64,000 nucleotides of DNA from Halichondria panicea (taxonomy: Eukaryota; Porifera; Demospongiae; Suberitida; Halichondriidae), in the NCBI RefSeq assembly GCF_963675165.1, contig NC_087389.1:5752621-5816620 (forward strand), in the 5' to 3' direction. A program made the position numbers and the translations under genes. The notes beneath the pieces are model-generated. The model ran no database searches. It was not told where the DNA came from and worked only from the letters and a program-made list of their open reading frames with translations. Below, in pieces: positions 1 to 10,192 of this stretch. The number at the start of each line of letters is the position of its first letter. Position 1 is the first letter of the stretch.

Positions 1-660
1 CGTAGTATGCTGGTACGTTACAAAATAAACGATAAAAATACGCTCAAGATACGCTACGTATCGTTGCGTTTTTTTTCTAATCAACCGTTGTTAAATTTTT
101 CCTTCGGCCACACCCAATGCTGCTCTGCACGCAGCTAGCTAGCTAGAACTCTTGCAGCAGTTAGCTGTTAGATATAATTATAGCTAGCTAGCTAGCGTTT
201 TCTAACCTTGTAGAACAGAGATAGGACTCTATAGAGACTGCAGACATCCTTTTTGATGAGAAGGTTAAAGAACTTGTGAATGGTACGTTTTATGTCTTTG
301 TTGTAGATCTAGAGCTAGGCTTACAGCTAGACTTAGCCATAGCATAGCTAAGTAGCTAGACTAGCTACAATACTCGAGATGACTAGGATTGTCTCTTTGT
401 TCGTTTTCTAAAACTTTTCTGCAAAACGCATAGCATAAGCTAAGTAGCTAGACTAGCTACAATACTCGTCTTTGTTCGTTTCCTAAAACTTTTCTGCAAA
501 ACGCACTTGCAACGTGCAATGGTAATTAGCAACGGTACAGTAAATTCAACGCTTTTGATGCGGTGTCAAAACGGAAACGCTTCGAATGTACAACGGACGT
601 ACTACGTAAACGGAACGGGTACTTTTTTTGACCGCTACTGTAGCTTATGTTTTACAAAAC
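1..660. other. No gene seen; AT-rich, AGCT-rich flank
   Basis: I see no convincing exon here. The stretch has runs of the palindromic tetramer AGCT/GCTAGC near 136-195 and 305-365, and one local duplication described separately. No open frame with splice signals or family similarity was found on either strand. Confidence 0.5.
339..505. repeat. Imperfect direct duplication, about 80-90 bp x2
   Basis: A unit containing AGTAGCTAGACTAGCTACAA and ending in TTTCTGCAAAACGCA occurs at about 339-430 and again at 431-505. The second copy lacks a short stretch of the first. Both are seen directly; no function is suggested. Confidence 0.7.
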
Positions 661-665
661 TTAAG

Positions 666-1080
666 TTATGGACAGTCTAAGTTAGCAAATAATTATTTCG
701 AAAAGTAGTGGCTATTTTTATTTCTAAATCTCCCCTAAAATGTAGAGGCCGGTGGTTAGTACCAACCACCACCACCGACCAGTGTGGGCACATCACTAGC
801 AACCTATAACTAGGTATACACACACGCATGAACAGCTAGTCGGACAATACGCACAATTAGCGTGTGCTACAACAATACACAAACAAACAAACTAACAACA
901 ACACATTGCTACCAATCAGCACACACTCATCAATACCATATAGCTATTTCAAAGGGATACAAAATTAATCTTTTAATCGTGAAAATGCATAATTCAAGTT
1001 ACGAGCACTCAAAGTTAGCTATCAAACAGAACCATGCAGTTTGGATAATCACCAAGGTTGGATAACAACTATTTGAACGA
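666..1080. repeat. Dispersed 410-bp non-coding block, copy 1
   Basis: This block starts near GGACAGTCTAAGTTAGCAAA and ends after GTTGGATAACAACTATTTGA. It recurs almost unchanged at 42351-42775 and in part at 21203-21440. Inside it a GGTGGTTAG/CCACCACC inverted repeat sits at about 747-780. In copies 1 and 42 kb it borders dynein fragments, so it probably travelled with them during duplication. It has no convincing coding potential. Confidence 0.75.
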
Positions 1081-1115
1081 CAATAACTTGCGTACCTAGG
1101 ACCTTGGTCTTGCCT

Positions 1116-1147
<32 letters not shown>
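1116..1147. repeat. (TG)n microsatellite
   Basis: Uninterrupted TG dinucleotides followed by a G run. The same TG tract followed by a G run and TTACTACGGTAGATGAATAG recurs at 36926-36993, 43420-43481 and 61278-61322, always beside dynein exons. Confidence 0.95.
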
Positions 1148-1148
<1 letters not shown>

Positions 1149-1433
1149 GGGGGGGTTACTACGGTAGATGAATAGCAATGGTATTGTATATAGGAGGGGG
1201 GTTGTTAAAACACTTTAAATTCCACTACAACATGACCTTAGAAAGTACAAGTGGTACTGGGGCTCTTTAAACAGCCATAACTTTAGTTGCAATTTCAAAT
1301 TTTTGGGGATTTTCTGAAAGCTAGGAATCAAATGATATGTTTAAATTCAAAATTTGGTGAGGGAATAGAACGGAATAGTTAGATCGCAAAGATTTTTTAC
1401 CGACAAAATATTCTAGTAATACGGTAGGCCTGG

Positions 1434-1958
1434 ATCTGAGCAGTAACACATCTTCATGTTTGTTAGGGTACTTCCGTTTCAGATGACCGGCTGCCACCAA
1501 CACTGACTGGACTGCACGCATGCCTACAGTGTACAATAGTGAGTAGGTCGAGTATACAGTACAGTGGGTTGTACCCACCATAGTCAGAATGGAGTTGGCT
1601 GGAGAGTTGCTCTCAACACAGTCTATGCATAGGTCATGACAATCTTGACGGCCAGATTACGAGCATCCACAAAACCATAAGAGTAGAGAGAGATCTCTCC
1701 AATCATGGCATAGTCTGGCACCATCATGGCCACTGTACGAAACAACACCTACAGAGAGAAATATTGAAATGCATAAAGGCTAAATAGAAAGTACCGATAG
1801 TTACCTTTAGATTGTCTGGTAGTTCAGAGCAGCCAGCATAACCTGGGTTCATGGTTCATGGTGATGCAGACAAAGCACGATGGACGCAGGTTCAGAGTAG
1901 TGCCCTCAAATACAAATGTCTTTAGATGAGTTTTCACTGCTCTCAAGATGGACAAAAT
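1434..1958 (-). pseudogene. Axonemal dynein heavy chain fragment, copy 1 (AAA2 region), broken
   Basis: Three minus-strand exons match the AAA2 region of inner-arm axonemal dynein heavy chains: 1805-1958 (FEGTTLNLRPSCF, ITMN), 1579-1748 ([18 protein letters not shown]) and a truncated 1434-1523 ([14 protein letters not shown]). Acceptor and donor sites are visible. The copy is dead. Exon one carries a 7-base tandem duplication (ACCATGA twice) inside the conserved ITMNPGYAG motif. Exon two has a 4-base insertion where other copies encode TYRLCSEQL, giving a stop. Exon three diverges before the DVNLPK motif. The family, AAA+ motors of cilia, is assigned from recalled conserved motifs. The assignment is firm; the exact paralogue (DNAH3/7/12 type) is inference. 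Confidence 0.85.
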
Positions 1959-2124
1959 CTATAGAGTAATTATAGGGATTGTTGAACGGCCATAATAATT
2001 ATAATTATATAGATAATAAAATTATGCATCTCAATGGACTACAAAATGCATCTCTTAATTGTGAAAATGCACAATCCTAACTCAAGTTATGAGCACAGTC
2101 AAAGTTAGTGGATCATGTGCCTAC

Positions 2125-2877
2125 CTTTACAGTCATGTGACCCGGCAGTATTCTCACAGTAGGTACCACTTGAGCACAACGACTCCACCTCACACTCGTC
2201 CACATCTGGGGAGAGGGTTATCATGTGACTGTACTGTGATGAGACGCACCTTCACAGACTCCCTTGTTGTTCCTAGTGTATCTCGTAGAGCAGTCCCCAC
2301 ACTTTGATGGTCCCGCTCCATTGCACACGCTACAACACTTGTCACACACTGTCATCACAACACAACACTCAGTAAATAGCAATTATATCCAAAATGCTCA
2401 ACTACAGCGTAGTACAGTACATGCACAGACTATAATTATGTAATACAATGTTTCTGGTACCAATTAACAATATCCAACAATATCCTTCAGCTCATGAGGA
2501 CAGTGAACGTTGCATCAACTAAACAGGAAAGCTGGAGCCTACAAAATACACAATTTACATAATTATTTATCCTACTCAGTATTGCACATGTCACTAGAGA
2601 ATTAGCTGCTTCCTCTGAATGTGAGGTGACTTGTGTTGAGTTATTACTCACCCTGACAGCGATGCTTCCCCGGGGTGTTGAGACAGTAGGTACCATCAGA
2701 ACAGATGGAGTCATCTTCTCTCACTCATCAATATCTGGTGGGCCAGGGTGAGTCACACTGTGTACTAGTACAAGCCAGTCTCCTCACCTGTACAAGATCC
2801 CTCCACCTCCTCATATCCCAGGGCACACTCCTTACAGCTGTCAGCCCCCAGACCTGTCAGGCATGCCCTATCACACA
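2125..2877 (-). pseudogene. CRELD-like cysteine-rich EGF fragment, copy 1
   Basis: Four phase-1 exons follow the order of the CRELD carboxy half: 2788-2877 (furin-like, ADSCKECALGYEEVEGSC), 2652-2734 (calcium-binding EGF, DIDE...GTYCLNTPGKHRC), 2250-2348 (second furin-like, CCSVCNGAGPSKCGDC) and 2125-2205 (second EGF, DVDECEVESLCSSGTYC). CRELD proteins are ER/secretory proteins with a WE domain and alternating furin-like and EGF-like repeats. Compared with the 28.7 kb copy, the first EGF exon has lost one base after GATGAGTG, which makes an in-frame stop, and the first furin exon lacks nine bases including one cysteine codon. All splice junctions are otherwise intact, so the damage looks recent. 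Confidence 0.8.
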
Positions 2878-2894
2878 CTGCATGGATGCATGTG

Positions 2895-2935
2895 TGGGTG
2901 TGTGTGTGTGTGTGTGTGTGTGGGGTGTGGGGGTG
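2895..2935. repeat. (TG)n-rich tract
   Basis: TG repeats grading into GGGGTG directly upstream, on the minus strand, of the CRELD furin-like exon. The CA-rich complement forms part of that exon's 3' splice-site region. Confidence 0.85.
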
Positions 2936-3431
2936 GGGAGATGGTGAAAGTACATGTCACTGTGGGTCACATGTAAATTATGACATTATTATGTTGAAGA
3001 GCTTATGGTTGAGTCATGTGACCACCGCCTTAGGGTACCGCCCACACCACAAGATCTGGTGTGTGTGAGTGAGAGTTTGAATAAAGTATGCATCGCCACC
3101 ATGGCACAGAAAGTTAAGGGTTAGCTAATGTAATGGGCTCTCCCTGCAAGTGCAGAAAATTACCGTTTGATTAGTTAATGCTTAACTACATTTTCTGGTG
3201 AGCATATACAGTCAGTGGAGATAGTTCGACCATAGGGAGAATACACGGATAACTGCAAACATGTTATTAGTGGAAATTCTAAGACTTTAACTATGGAAAG
3301 TGAACTGTTTATTGAAGTGTCTCTGCTAATTTCATGTGCTTCTATTGAGTTGGGACTTCCCCTGATTATAATGCCTGATTATAAGAGGTGTCTTTATTTC
3401 AAGGGTGGTCAGTGTAGCCACACCCCCTCAC

Positions 3432-3664
3432 CTGTAATGACGTGCTGTATCTTCCTCTTCCTCTCTAGGATGCTCCTCTCCTGGTCCTCCACTGACTTGT
3501 GATAGAGCTACTCTCCACACAGCCTCATCTGACAACACACCTGAAACAAGGGACAACAATTTGTTATAATTATGTTGGAGAACAATAAATACTGTAATAG
3601 TGCTGCTCACAAGCATCACTTACAGGAAGATAGGCTCCTTTAAGCCTACACTCAGTATCCTAGC
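3432..3664 (-). pseudogene. Unassigned coiled-coil exon cluster X, copy 1
   Basis: A minus-strand exon-like segment at 3432-3507 reads SVEDQERSILERKRKIQHVI and ends at a GTGAGG donor. A second piece near 3630-3664 reads ILSVGLKGAYLP before GTAAGT. Both recur at 29.5-29.8 kb and 61.9-62.1 kb and partly at 38.3 and 44.4 kb. The charged heptad-like composition suggests a coiled coil. I do not recognise the protein. In this copy the short GTGAGTAG motif between pieces has become GAGAGTAG, so splicing may be lost. Confidence 0.45.
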
Positions 3665-3738
3665 TGTCTCTTGCTTTGTGTTGAACACTTTTGATCTACA
3701 TGCATGTACGTACATGGCTGATCAGCAAAAGTAGGCGG

Positions 3739-3826
3739 AGTGGGAGGGGGCGGGGCTGGTGTTTTATTCATTTCCCTTTAGCCTAAAAAGGAAATGAATA
3801 AAACACCAGCCCCGCCCCCTCCCACT
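3739..3826. repeat. GC-rich perfect-arm hairpin, copy 1
   Basis: Two arms of roughly 40 bases, GGGCGGGGCTGGTGTTTTAT on one side and its complement on the other, are separated by only a few bases (AGCCTA). The arms combine a very GC-rich half and an AT-rich half. Related hairpins occur at 29791-29858, 38560-38637 and 44692-44781, and a single arm at about 62240-62284, always just upstream of cluster X. It could extrude as a cruciform or be a tiny fold-back element. Confidence 0.9.
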
Positions 3827-4130
3827 ACTTTAGCTCAAAAGTGATCATAGCTATATATATAGCTGCAAGAACTTCTGACAATTAACACCAATAATTCTAC
3901 TATTGATGATGAACACAAGTGTACGATAAAATTTAACATTGATGCAGCAAGATACAGTAGCTAAAACCATTCATTTGTATCAAATATTTATTGTTCAATG
4001 CAAACTAACTAACAAAAACATATTATCAAAAATGTAGTTAAATAGATCTTCTCCTGTTGCACACCACATGTTTCCTGCATGTGAAATAATTGCATGATTC
4101 ATTTGGTATAATTATAGGACATTGGTTCAC

Positions 4131-4477
4131 TTACGTAGCTGCTGTCTGACACATTTTAAAGGCCAGTGTTTCCTTTCCCATTCTCAACAGCATCTTCACC
4201 AGAGCTCTGTAAGTAGCTGCTCCTGGATTATGCTGTCTCCATAGTCTCAAGGCCTTGTCTATCGCTGTCCTTGTGTCATAATTGGAGGCAGTAATTTTAA
4301 CATCTCTTCGCTCGCTAGGATCTAGTCCCAGTTGTACAGCGTAGGTATCCACATTGTCAAAGTGAGCTGCCAGAACGATCATGTCTGTCTCTTCAATTTC
4401 AGTGTCAAGTTGAGAGTCGGTCACTTTTGTACGTTCCTTCAATTCCTCAATGGTCACAGTCCTCGGTCCATCAGCTC
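4131..4477 (-). CDS. GTPase/Death gene 1: terminal Death-domain exon
   Basis: This is the last exon of gene 1, entered in phase 1 after a CTCCCAG acceptor. About 115 codons begin GADGPRTVTIEELKERTK and form a six-helix Death-like domain. Typical Death-domain features are the acidic EIEETDMIVLAAHF helix, VQLGLDPSERRDV, and the conserved tryptophan helix ALRLWRQHNPGAATYRALV followed by LLRMGKETLAFKMC. It ends in TAA. That stop overlaps a good donor (GTAAGT), so a longer spliced form cannot be excluded. A paralogous exon lies at 62646-62992. Death domains bind other Death domains to build signalling platforms; the partner is unknown. Confidence 0.8.
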
Positions 4478-4616
4478 CTGGGAGAAGGAAAGGATGTAGT
4501 TAAATGGGCGGAATGTCCGATATAATTATTGTGTTATACATAATTGTAGACATGAAATTCCTATAGTTCTAAAAGTAAACTGTACAGAACACTATATATA
4601 CAATGTATGCACATAC

Positions 4617-5173
4617 CTGAGGGAATGGTGTGTGGATATGAAGTGAGGACATCTTGTGAGGTATCTCCTTTAGTGACATCAGATGGTACAGCATCAGTCA
4701 GTACAGTAGAGGCTGTGTGCATTCATTAATAACATAACTGTCATTGTGAAAATACACTACACATCTTACGTGCAAGTATATAGATTGCCGACAAGGATAG
4801 CAACACTCACCTGTTGTATGTTGGTCTGTTCTGTGTGTAGACTGCAGGGCTGTAGTACAAGTAGCCTCGTCACTAGCTGTGGGGTGGTGCTCTACTGGTG
4901 ATGCTTGAGAGAAGCTCTGTTCATTGATAAGAGTGTCTGGATCAGTGACATCACTAGGAGTGTCCACTGTATCTACAACCTCATCTATTGGGTGGTGCTC
5001 TACTGATTCGTTAGTGGAATGCCATGAATCACTGCTGTCATCATCATCATCATCATCGGGATATCTCATCTACAATAAGATCACGATAAGTGTTAAAGAA
5101 TGATATGACACAACACTCACTTGAGTACGTTCCTTCAATTCCTCAATGGTCACAGTCCTCGGTCCACCAGCTC
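4617..5173 (-). CDS. GTPase/Death gene 1: linker exons between the two Death domains
   Basis: Three phase-matched exons. 5121-5173 encodes GAGGPRTVTIEELKERTQ, the beginning of a Death-domain exon cut short by a GTGAGT donor. 4811-5069 is a low-complexity acidic and Ser/Thr-rich segment (an Asp run at its start, later HHPTASDEATCTTALQSTHR). 4617-4712 reads VPSDVTKGDTSQDVLTSYP. Phases run 1-0, 0-1, 1-1 and join cleanly to the neighbours. Homologous exons occur in gene 3 (63206-63647). The segment probably forms a flexible tether; no catalytic motif is seen. Confidence 0.65.
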
Positions 5174-5585
5174 CTGGGAGAAGGAAAGGGGTGTGGTTAA
5201 TGGGGCGGAATCTCCGACAGTGAACAAACATTGAATTACCTAACTCTCTAAAAGTACACCCAGATATAGAACACTACAAATCCAATTTGAATTAACAGAA
5301 GCATACTTTACATCATTATAATAATTATTGTATACTGTATAGTGCAAAATTTTCAAGGGGCTTAATTTTCACTGATTTCGTGGGTTAGCAATCCTACACA
5401 AAAATAAACTCCATGAAAATTGTTAGAATTATCTGCTATAACGTGCAAAGATTAAAGGCGTGGTAAGCAGTCATTTCCACGAACATTGTGCAACGAAATG
5501 CTTTAAGAGCTATATAGGCTATTCCACGATATATAAGTGCCTCAAAAATTTCACACTATATATACGGTACGTAATTCACACATAC

Positions 5586-5891
5586 CTGAGGGAATGGTGT
5601 GTGGATATGAAGTGAGGACATCTTGTGAGGTATCTCCTTCAGTGACATCAGCAGCTGTGTCTAATATTGAGATACAGTATTCAGCTGTATCTACACTACA
5701 ACTACGTATATATTAATGACAACATGCATAACAGCGTAAAACCATCACGTTGTAGTCAATAATGTTCCACATAATATTATTAGAGCTTACATTATAATGA
5801 TTGTACGTACGCTGTATGTACTTACTAGAGTATTGCTGCTGATCACTCTTTCTCTCAGTACAAGTACCTCCCGTAGCAGACGATGGTTTTC
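5586..5891 (-). CDS. GTPase/Death gene 1: two further mini-exons
   Basis: Two short phase-1 exons follow the first Death domain: 5826-5891 (66 bases, GKPSSATGGTCTERKSDQQQ) and 5586-5660 (75 bases, DVTEGDTSQDVLTSYPHT). Both have clear AG acceptors and GTAAGT or GTATGT donors, and both preserve the frame. The first is a near copy of mini-exon 7403-7474. The second resembles exon 4617-4712. Exons of this symmetry can be added or skipped without frame change. Confidence 0.65.
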
Positions 5892-6047
5892 CTAATTATG
5901 AGTAAAAATATCAATAAGTATAAGTATACTGAATTTTGAAGTGTTAATTGATAGAAGAAAAGCCCAATGCATGTGTCTCACTGTCAAGCACATACTGATA
6001 CGTGGTGAAGTTAAAAAAATGCACAAACACTGAAAATATATAGTTAC

Positions 6048-6690
6048 CTGTGATGCTATCAGCCAAATTGATGAGATCCACAGTGGGCCTTCTGAGAGCG
6101 TCTGATAGGAGACTCCATGTTACATGTTGTGTACTCAGGAGCTTGGCCAACATTTCACGCAAGCACAACACATTATCTTCACGACACTTGATATTGATGT
6201 TGGTGAGATCAGGATGAGTTAGACCTAGAGCCAATCCCAGATTGAACCAGTGAGGGCTGGCACTTTTATGTAGTTTCTCGTAAACATGTTGTAGATCGTT
6301 GATTATCAAAGCCTGTATGTACAAAAGCAACAATCAACAGGGTTTCATTTGGTGAGGGTACCCCCTCGGAAATACCTTCTAGAGGAAACTCAATGGGAAT
6401 ACAATTGAGGGGTTCTGTTGAACAATATTCTTAACAGGGCAGTCCTAGGGTCACGAACCCTCTAGATATATACATGTCATCAACACCCTAATATCATGCA
6501 CGTGCACCATTTGCTCCCCTTGCCAAAATGTCAGGAGGATAAGTAGATACAAGATTTAGAGTACTGCCTACCTTGTGCACGTTCAGCAGATGAGGAAATT
6601 TCTCCGCGATTAGAATGATGTCACTCTCAAGGATTTCTTGATCTAGTTGTTGGTCCCTCACTCCAGTCTTCTTACACACATCTTCCATTA
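6048..6690 (-). CDS. GTPase/Death gene 1: first Death domain, two exons
   Basis: Exon 6572-6690 gives VMEDVCKKTGVRDQQLDQEI and exon 6048-6312 gives DLQHVYEKLHKSASPHWFNL, continuing GLALGLTHPDLTNI, CLREMLAKLL and TWSLLSDALRRPTVDLINLA. The second is a textbook Death domain, with the conserved W of helix 2, the LGL motif, the CLREML helix and TWxxLxxAL. The first exon looks like the front of a different Death-domain exon fused in phase 0. Its usual acceptor has mutated (CTTCCG where others have CTTCAG). The likely acceptor is an internal CTGTTACAG 31 bases into the usual exon, which keeps the frame. The upper boundary is therefore inferred. Confidence 0.75.
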
Positions 6691-6989
6691 CTGTAACAGA
6701 GGACAATTTACCGGAAGTGAAGAAAGAAAAATATAACAAAGAAACAAGTAAAAATAATTATTGGGCCAAAAGTAAAAGTATTCTTTATAAGCGACATAAA
6801 AAACTTAATTACAGCAACCATTGGAGATATTTTAGGACACAATAAACTGTTAAGTCTGAGTTGGTGCTACAATTACATCAACTACACAGTATCAACTACA
6901 CAGGCACTGAATTATACACGAGGATTAACATGATCAGGCACAGGACAAATTAATGATCATAACCTGTCGACCAAACGACACTTTCTTAC

Positions 6990-7919
6990 TGGTATATTGA
7001 TGTGGATCGCTCGTTGTATTGACCACATGTTCCATTGCAGGAGACAATTTGTCTGAGGAGGGAATATTTATAATACAAAAGTGATTACAAAACAAAGCTT
7101 ACCAGAAGTAATGCACTGATCATGATCATGTACTTCCGTCTTCAAGCACACATCTTCCATTACAGAATTACCTGAGGAAAAGCAGACACAGCTCATGTAG
7201 TACGTCTGTCAATTAACATGCTCACTCAAACAAGGCTGTTGATCACTCATTCCAGATCCAGTGCTACTAACAACATTGGCCAGAGTCCCACATTGATTGA
7301 CTGAAAACAACAAGAATTACTATAAATTGACATCATGCGCATTGAACCCTGAACCGTCATACATATACAGGTATATTATACACGTACGGTGTATGTGCTT
7401 ACTAGAGTATTGCTGCTGATCACTCTTTCTCTCAGTCTTCCTACCAGTACCTCCCGTAGCAGACGATGGTTTTCCTAATAGAAGAATTTGAGGAGAAACT
7501 ATATAATTGGTAAAATAATACTTATCCACCGGAAACTTCCTTACTGGTATATTGATCACTCATTCTACACACAGGTTCCATTACAGGGGACGATGGACCT
7601 GAGGGGGATAATACAATGATACGAAAATACTTTGTTATACTAATGTAGTACACAAATATAAAAGCTGCAAATATTTACGTATAGTGCTACATAACTACCG
7701 GAGTATTGCAGCTGATGTCTCTTTCTTTCAGTGTTCACCTCTGAGGAGGCTTCACCTATAACAAAGGAAACATGATAGTTAGGTAATTAACATATTCAGT
7801 ATTAAGTAACCTAATAAGTGATAGTAAAGCAATGTATGTCATGTACTTACCAGATTGTTGCTGCTGATCACTCAATGTCATCTTTGTAGACATGTCTCCC
7901 GTAACAGAGGATAACGCAC
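6990..7919 (-). CDS. GTPase/Death gene 1: array of seven phase-1 mini-exons
   Basis: Seven exons of 54-75 bases, each flanked by AG and GT signals and all phase 1-1: 7851-7919 (SSVTGDMSTKMTLSDQQQQS), 7699-7755 (EASSEVNTERKRHQLQYS), 7545-7598 (GPSSPVMEPVCRMSDQYT), 7403-7474 (GKPSSATGGTGRKTERKSDQ), 7226-7300 (NVVSSTGSGMSDQQPC), 7103-7171 (GNSVMEDVCLKTEVHDHDQ) and 6990-7052 (DKLSPAMEHVVNTTSDPHQY). They share the order SS-V-M/T-x-D/P-V-C-x-K/R...SDQQ. This matches the first 20 or so residues of the Death-domain exons (SSVMEDVCRKTGVTDQQ). Introns are about 50-190 bases. The array likely encodes a variable-length linker between the GTPase/COR part and the Death domains. Gene 2 carries a parallel array. 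Confidence 0.75.
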
Positions 7920-8101
7920 CTAATTGAGGGGGAGAGATAATAAACTACATGCATAATTAGAGACAATACATGAAACTATAAATACACTGTAATGCATGTA
8001 CTGCTATCACAATGCCCTACACAGAATGTATACCATAGTTGCTATTCATCTACCCCCTCCCCGGAAGTTACAAGGAAAGGAAATATAAAGTAATAACTCA
8101 C

Positions 8102-10192
8102 CTTCCGCAGGAATAATTGCCGTACCTAACCAAACAGTATGACTCGTCTTGAGATCCCCATCTAGATCAAAATCTTCAGAACAGCACCACAGTTTTGTCG
8201 ATAAGTGGATATCAGCAAAATGGCGTTTGCCTTGTTGTGTTGCTCCTTCGTGAGGGCAGAAGATGCTAATGACTGGCTTGTCGTTGTTGTAGTGAAGTGC
8301 ATCAGAAGCAGCATCTACACCTTCAAGGACACTGGCTCTAACTAGAGGACACACGGTCAGAAGCACATGTGGTCGGGCTTTGACATGGACCTCCATATAA
8401 GAGAAGGAATCAATCAGTGTAACGCTACCAGGAGAATCGGGTAACCGAAACTTGACACAGTTCCTAGCTAAAAGAACCGGCTTTCCAGAAGGAAGACACA
8501 CTATCCACCCACACTTCTTCATGAGGAACACCACTAGACAACAGAAGACCCCACATCGAATACAGCCACTGACAAATCGGATGAGAAGAGGATCAGCTGA
8601 GGAAGTGAATACACGATGGTCCTCTAGCTCAGAGGGTGGAACAGATCTGAGGAGACTGGGCATGAGAAACTCCACTTGAGAGAAAGAGCAATCAACTCGA
8701 CCAAGTAGTGGGATGGTGAGAGGGGCTATTATCAGAAGCTCCATCATGATTGCTATCATATCAGCAGGTGTGAAAAGGCCGTCTTCGTAATGCTTCTGGA
8801 ACTCTTCCGATTCGAGCATATCAATAGTAAAAATACCTTGATCTCTGAACTTGAGCCATTTTGCAGCCTTGGCAGAAGGACGTTTTCTTTGATCCCTCAG
8901 GGAGACAGCATGTTGTGTTAACTCACTAACTTTGTCTAGTGGGACTTGAGGATCCACAAACACAGTGTGGGGCAGGATGTGTGGGTAGTAGTGGACAATG
9001 CACATGTCATTGAAGTAGTCGAGAGCAGCATCCAACGCAGATGGATGGAATCCAAGCTGTTGAGCCAAAGCGATACACTCACTCTTACTAAGGATACCTC
9101 TTTTCATGATCTTGCAAAGCTTTTGTAGAGCTAACTCGAGGATGAACCACCACAGGGGAACTTTGAGGTCGAATGTAGGCGAATTTTCCACAGCTTTCCG
9201 AATTTCTTTGGCAACCTCTTGTGCATTTTCATCACGACTGCAAGCATTGACGGTGAATATCACCTGTTTCAATGGCAGATTGCTGTAGATGACTTCTTCT
9301 TTCAGTTCAGGAGGCAAAGCATCAAGCAGGGCTTGGTTTTTCTTGTCGATAACTTTTTGATCTTTGATTTTATCGGAGAAAGTGCCCACAAAGATGGGGC
9401 GTGGCGTTTTCCCATCCCTCTTGCAGGAGAGAAAGGATCGCAGTAAACTCATATTGGTTTCCAGATAGGAAAGGTGAGATGGAGATGAGGGACCGACTGG
9501 CTTTCCATCCTTGTACAAGTCGTCGTGGGGATAATCTGCAAAATCATCAGTGAGCCTGGAAACAAACAGCCCTGCTGAAGCATGTCGAATGAAGAGAGGG
9601 GCCACATCGTGAAACTGAGGCTGTCCTCCATTGTCGGTCACACGCATCGTTTTCGTACCAAACAGTTCTTTGCCTTCAGTTGAGGAGATTGAGGCTTCTT
9701 GTTGTGACGGTGTTGACACCATAGCTTCAACGACTAACGCGACAACATCTTCGATTGCTTGCTGCACAGGAGAAACACTCTCTTGAGAAGGTGGGATTGA
9801 AGTAGCTTCGGTTGCTGCACTGGTACTGGCTTCAGTGGACAATTCCTTGAGCCTGGTCTGAAGGTCACTAGGTAGCTTGTCACGAGAGCTCTGGGGTAGA
9901 TGCTGAATGGCCTTTGCCAACATGTTGACCAAATCCTCTTCACTTACTTCCTCCCATTTGTTGTCAGAACCCTGGAAACGACCCTGAAAAAGGAGATTGG
10001 TGACTGGTCGAACGTGGGCTATTCTATCTCGACAAGGAGTACTGTTTCGTACTTCTGAAGGTGGATTGCCAAGCAAGAGATTCTTTGTGGCTGATTTACC
10101 GCTACCAGCTGCACCCATGAGTAGGAGGTTGATGTTGCGAAGAATAACGTATCCATCCTTCATGGCCTCATCAAAGAGATGCTGCGCAGACT
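8102..10192 (-). CDS. GTPase/Death gene 1: large Roc-like GTPase plus COR-like exon
   Basis: A single 2091-base exon (697 codons, phase 1 at both ends) with an acceptor ATCACAG and donor GTGAGT. Walker A GAAGSGKS is at residues 27-34 of the exon. A Roc-type switch II DNGGQPQF begins at about 187, followed by PLFIRHASAG. A degenerate G4 region VGTFSDK at about 269 replaces the usual NKxD. From about 345, PLWWFILELALQKL starts a COR-like winged-helix half (ILSKSECIALAQQLG, HYYPHILPHTVFVDPQVPL), and LLIRFVSGCIRCGVFCCL resembles the COR carboxy lobe. No leucine-rich repeats or kinase are visible. It is probably a guanine-nucleotide switch controlling the Death domains downstream. The initiating exon is not identified; Met at 10161-10163 is possible, but ES-x-LFDE upstream is conserved in gene 2, so coding probably starts earlier. 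Confidence 0.85.

Noticed and set aside
3293..3502. Plus-strand 69-codon frame, also open at 29333 and 61814
   Set aside because: It is conserved only because the whole segment is duplicated, and it is antisense to the VEDQERSILERKRK exon, which has proper splice borders. No plus-strand splice or start context.
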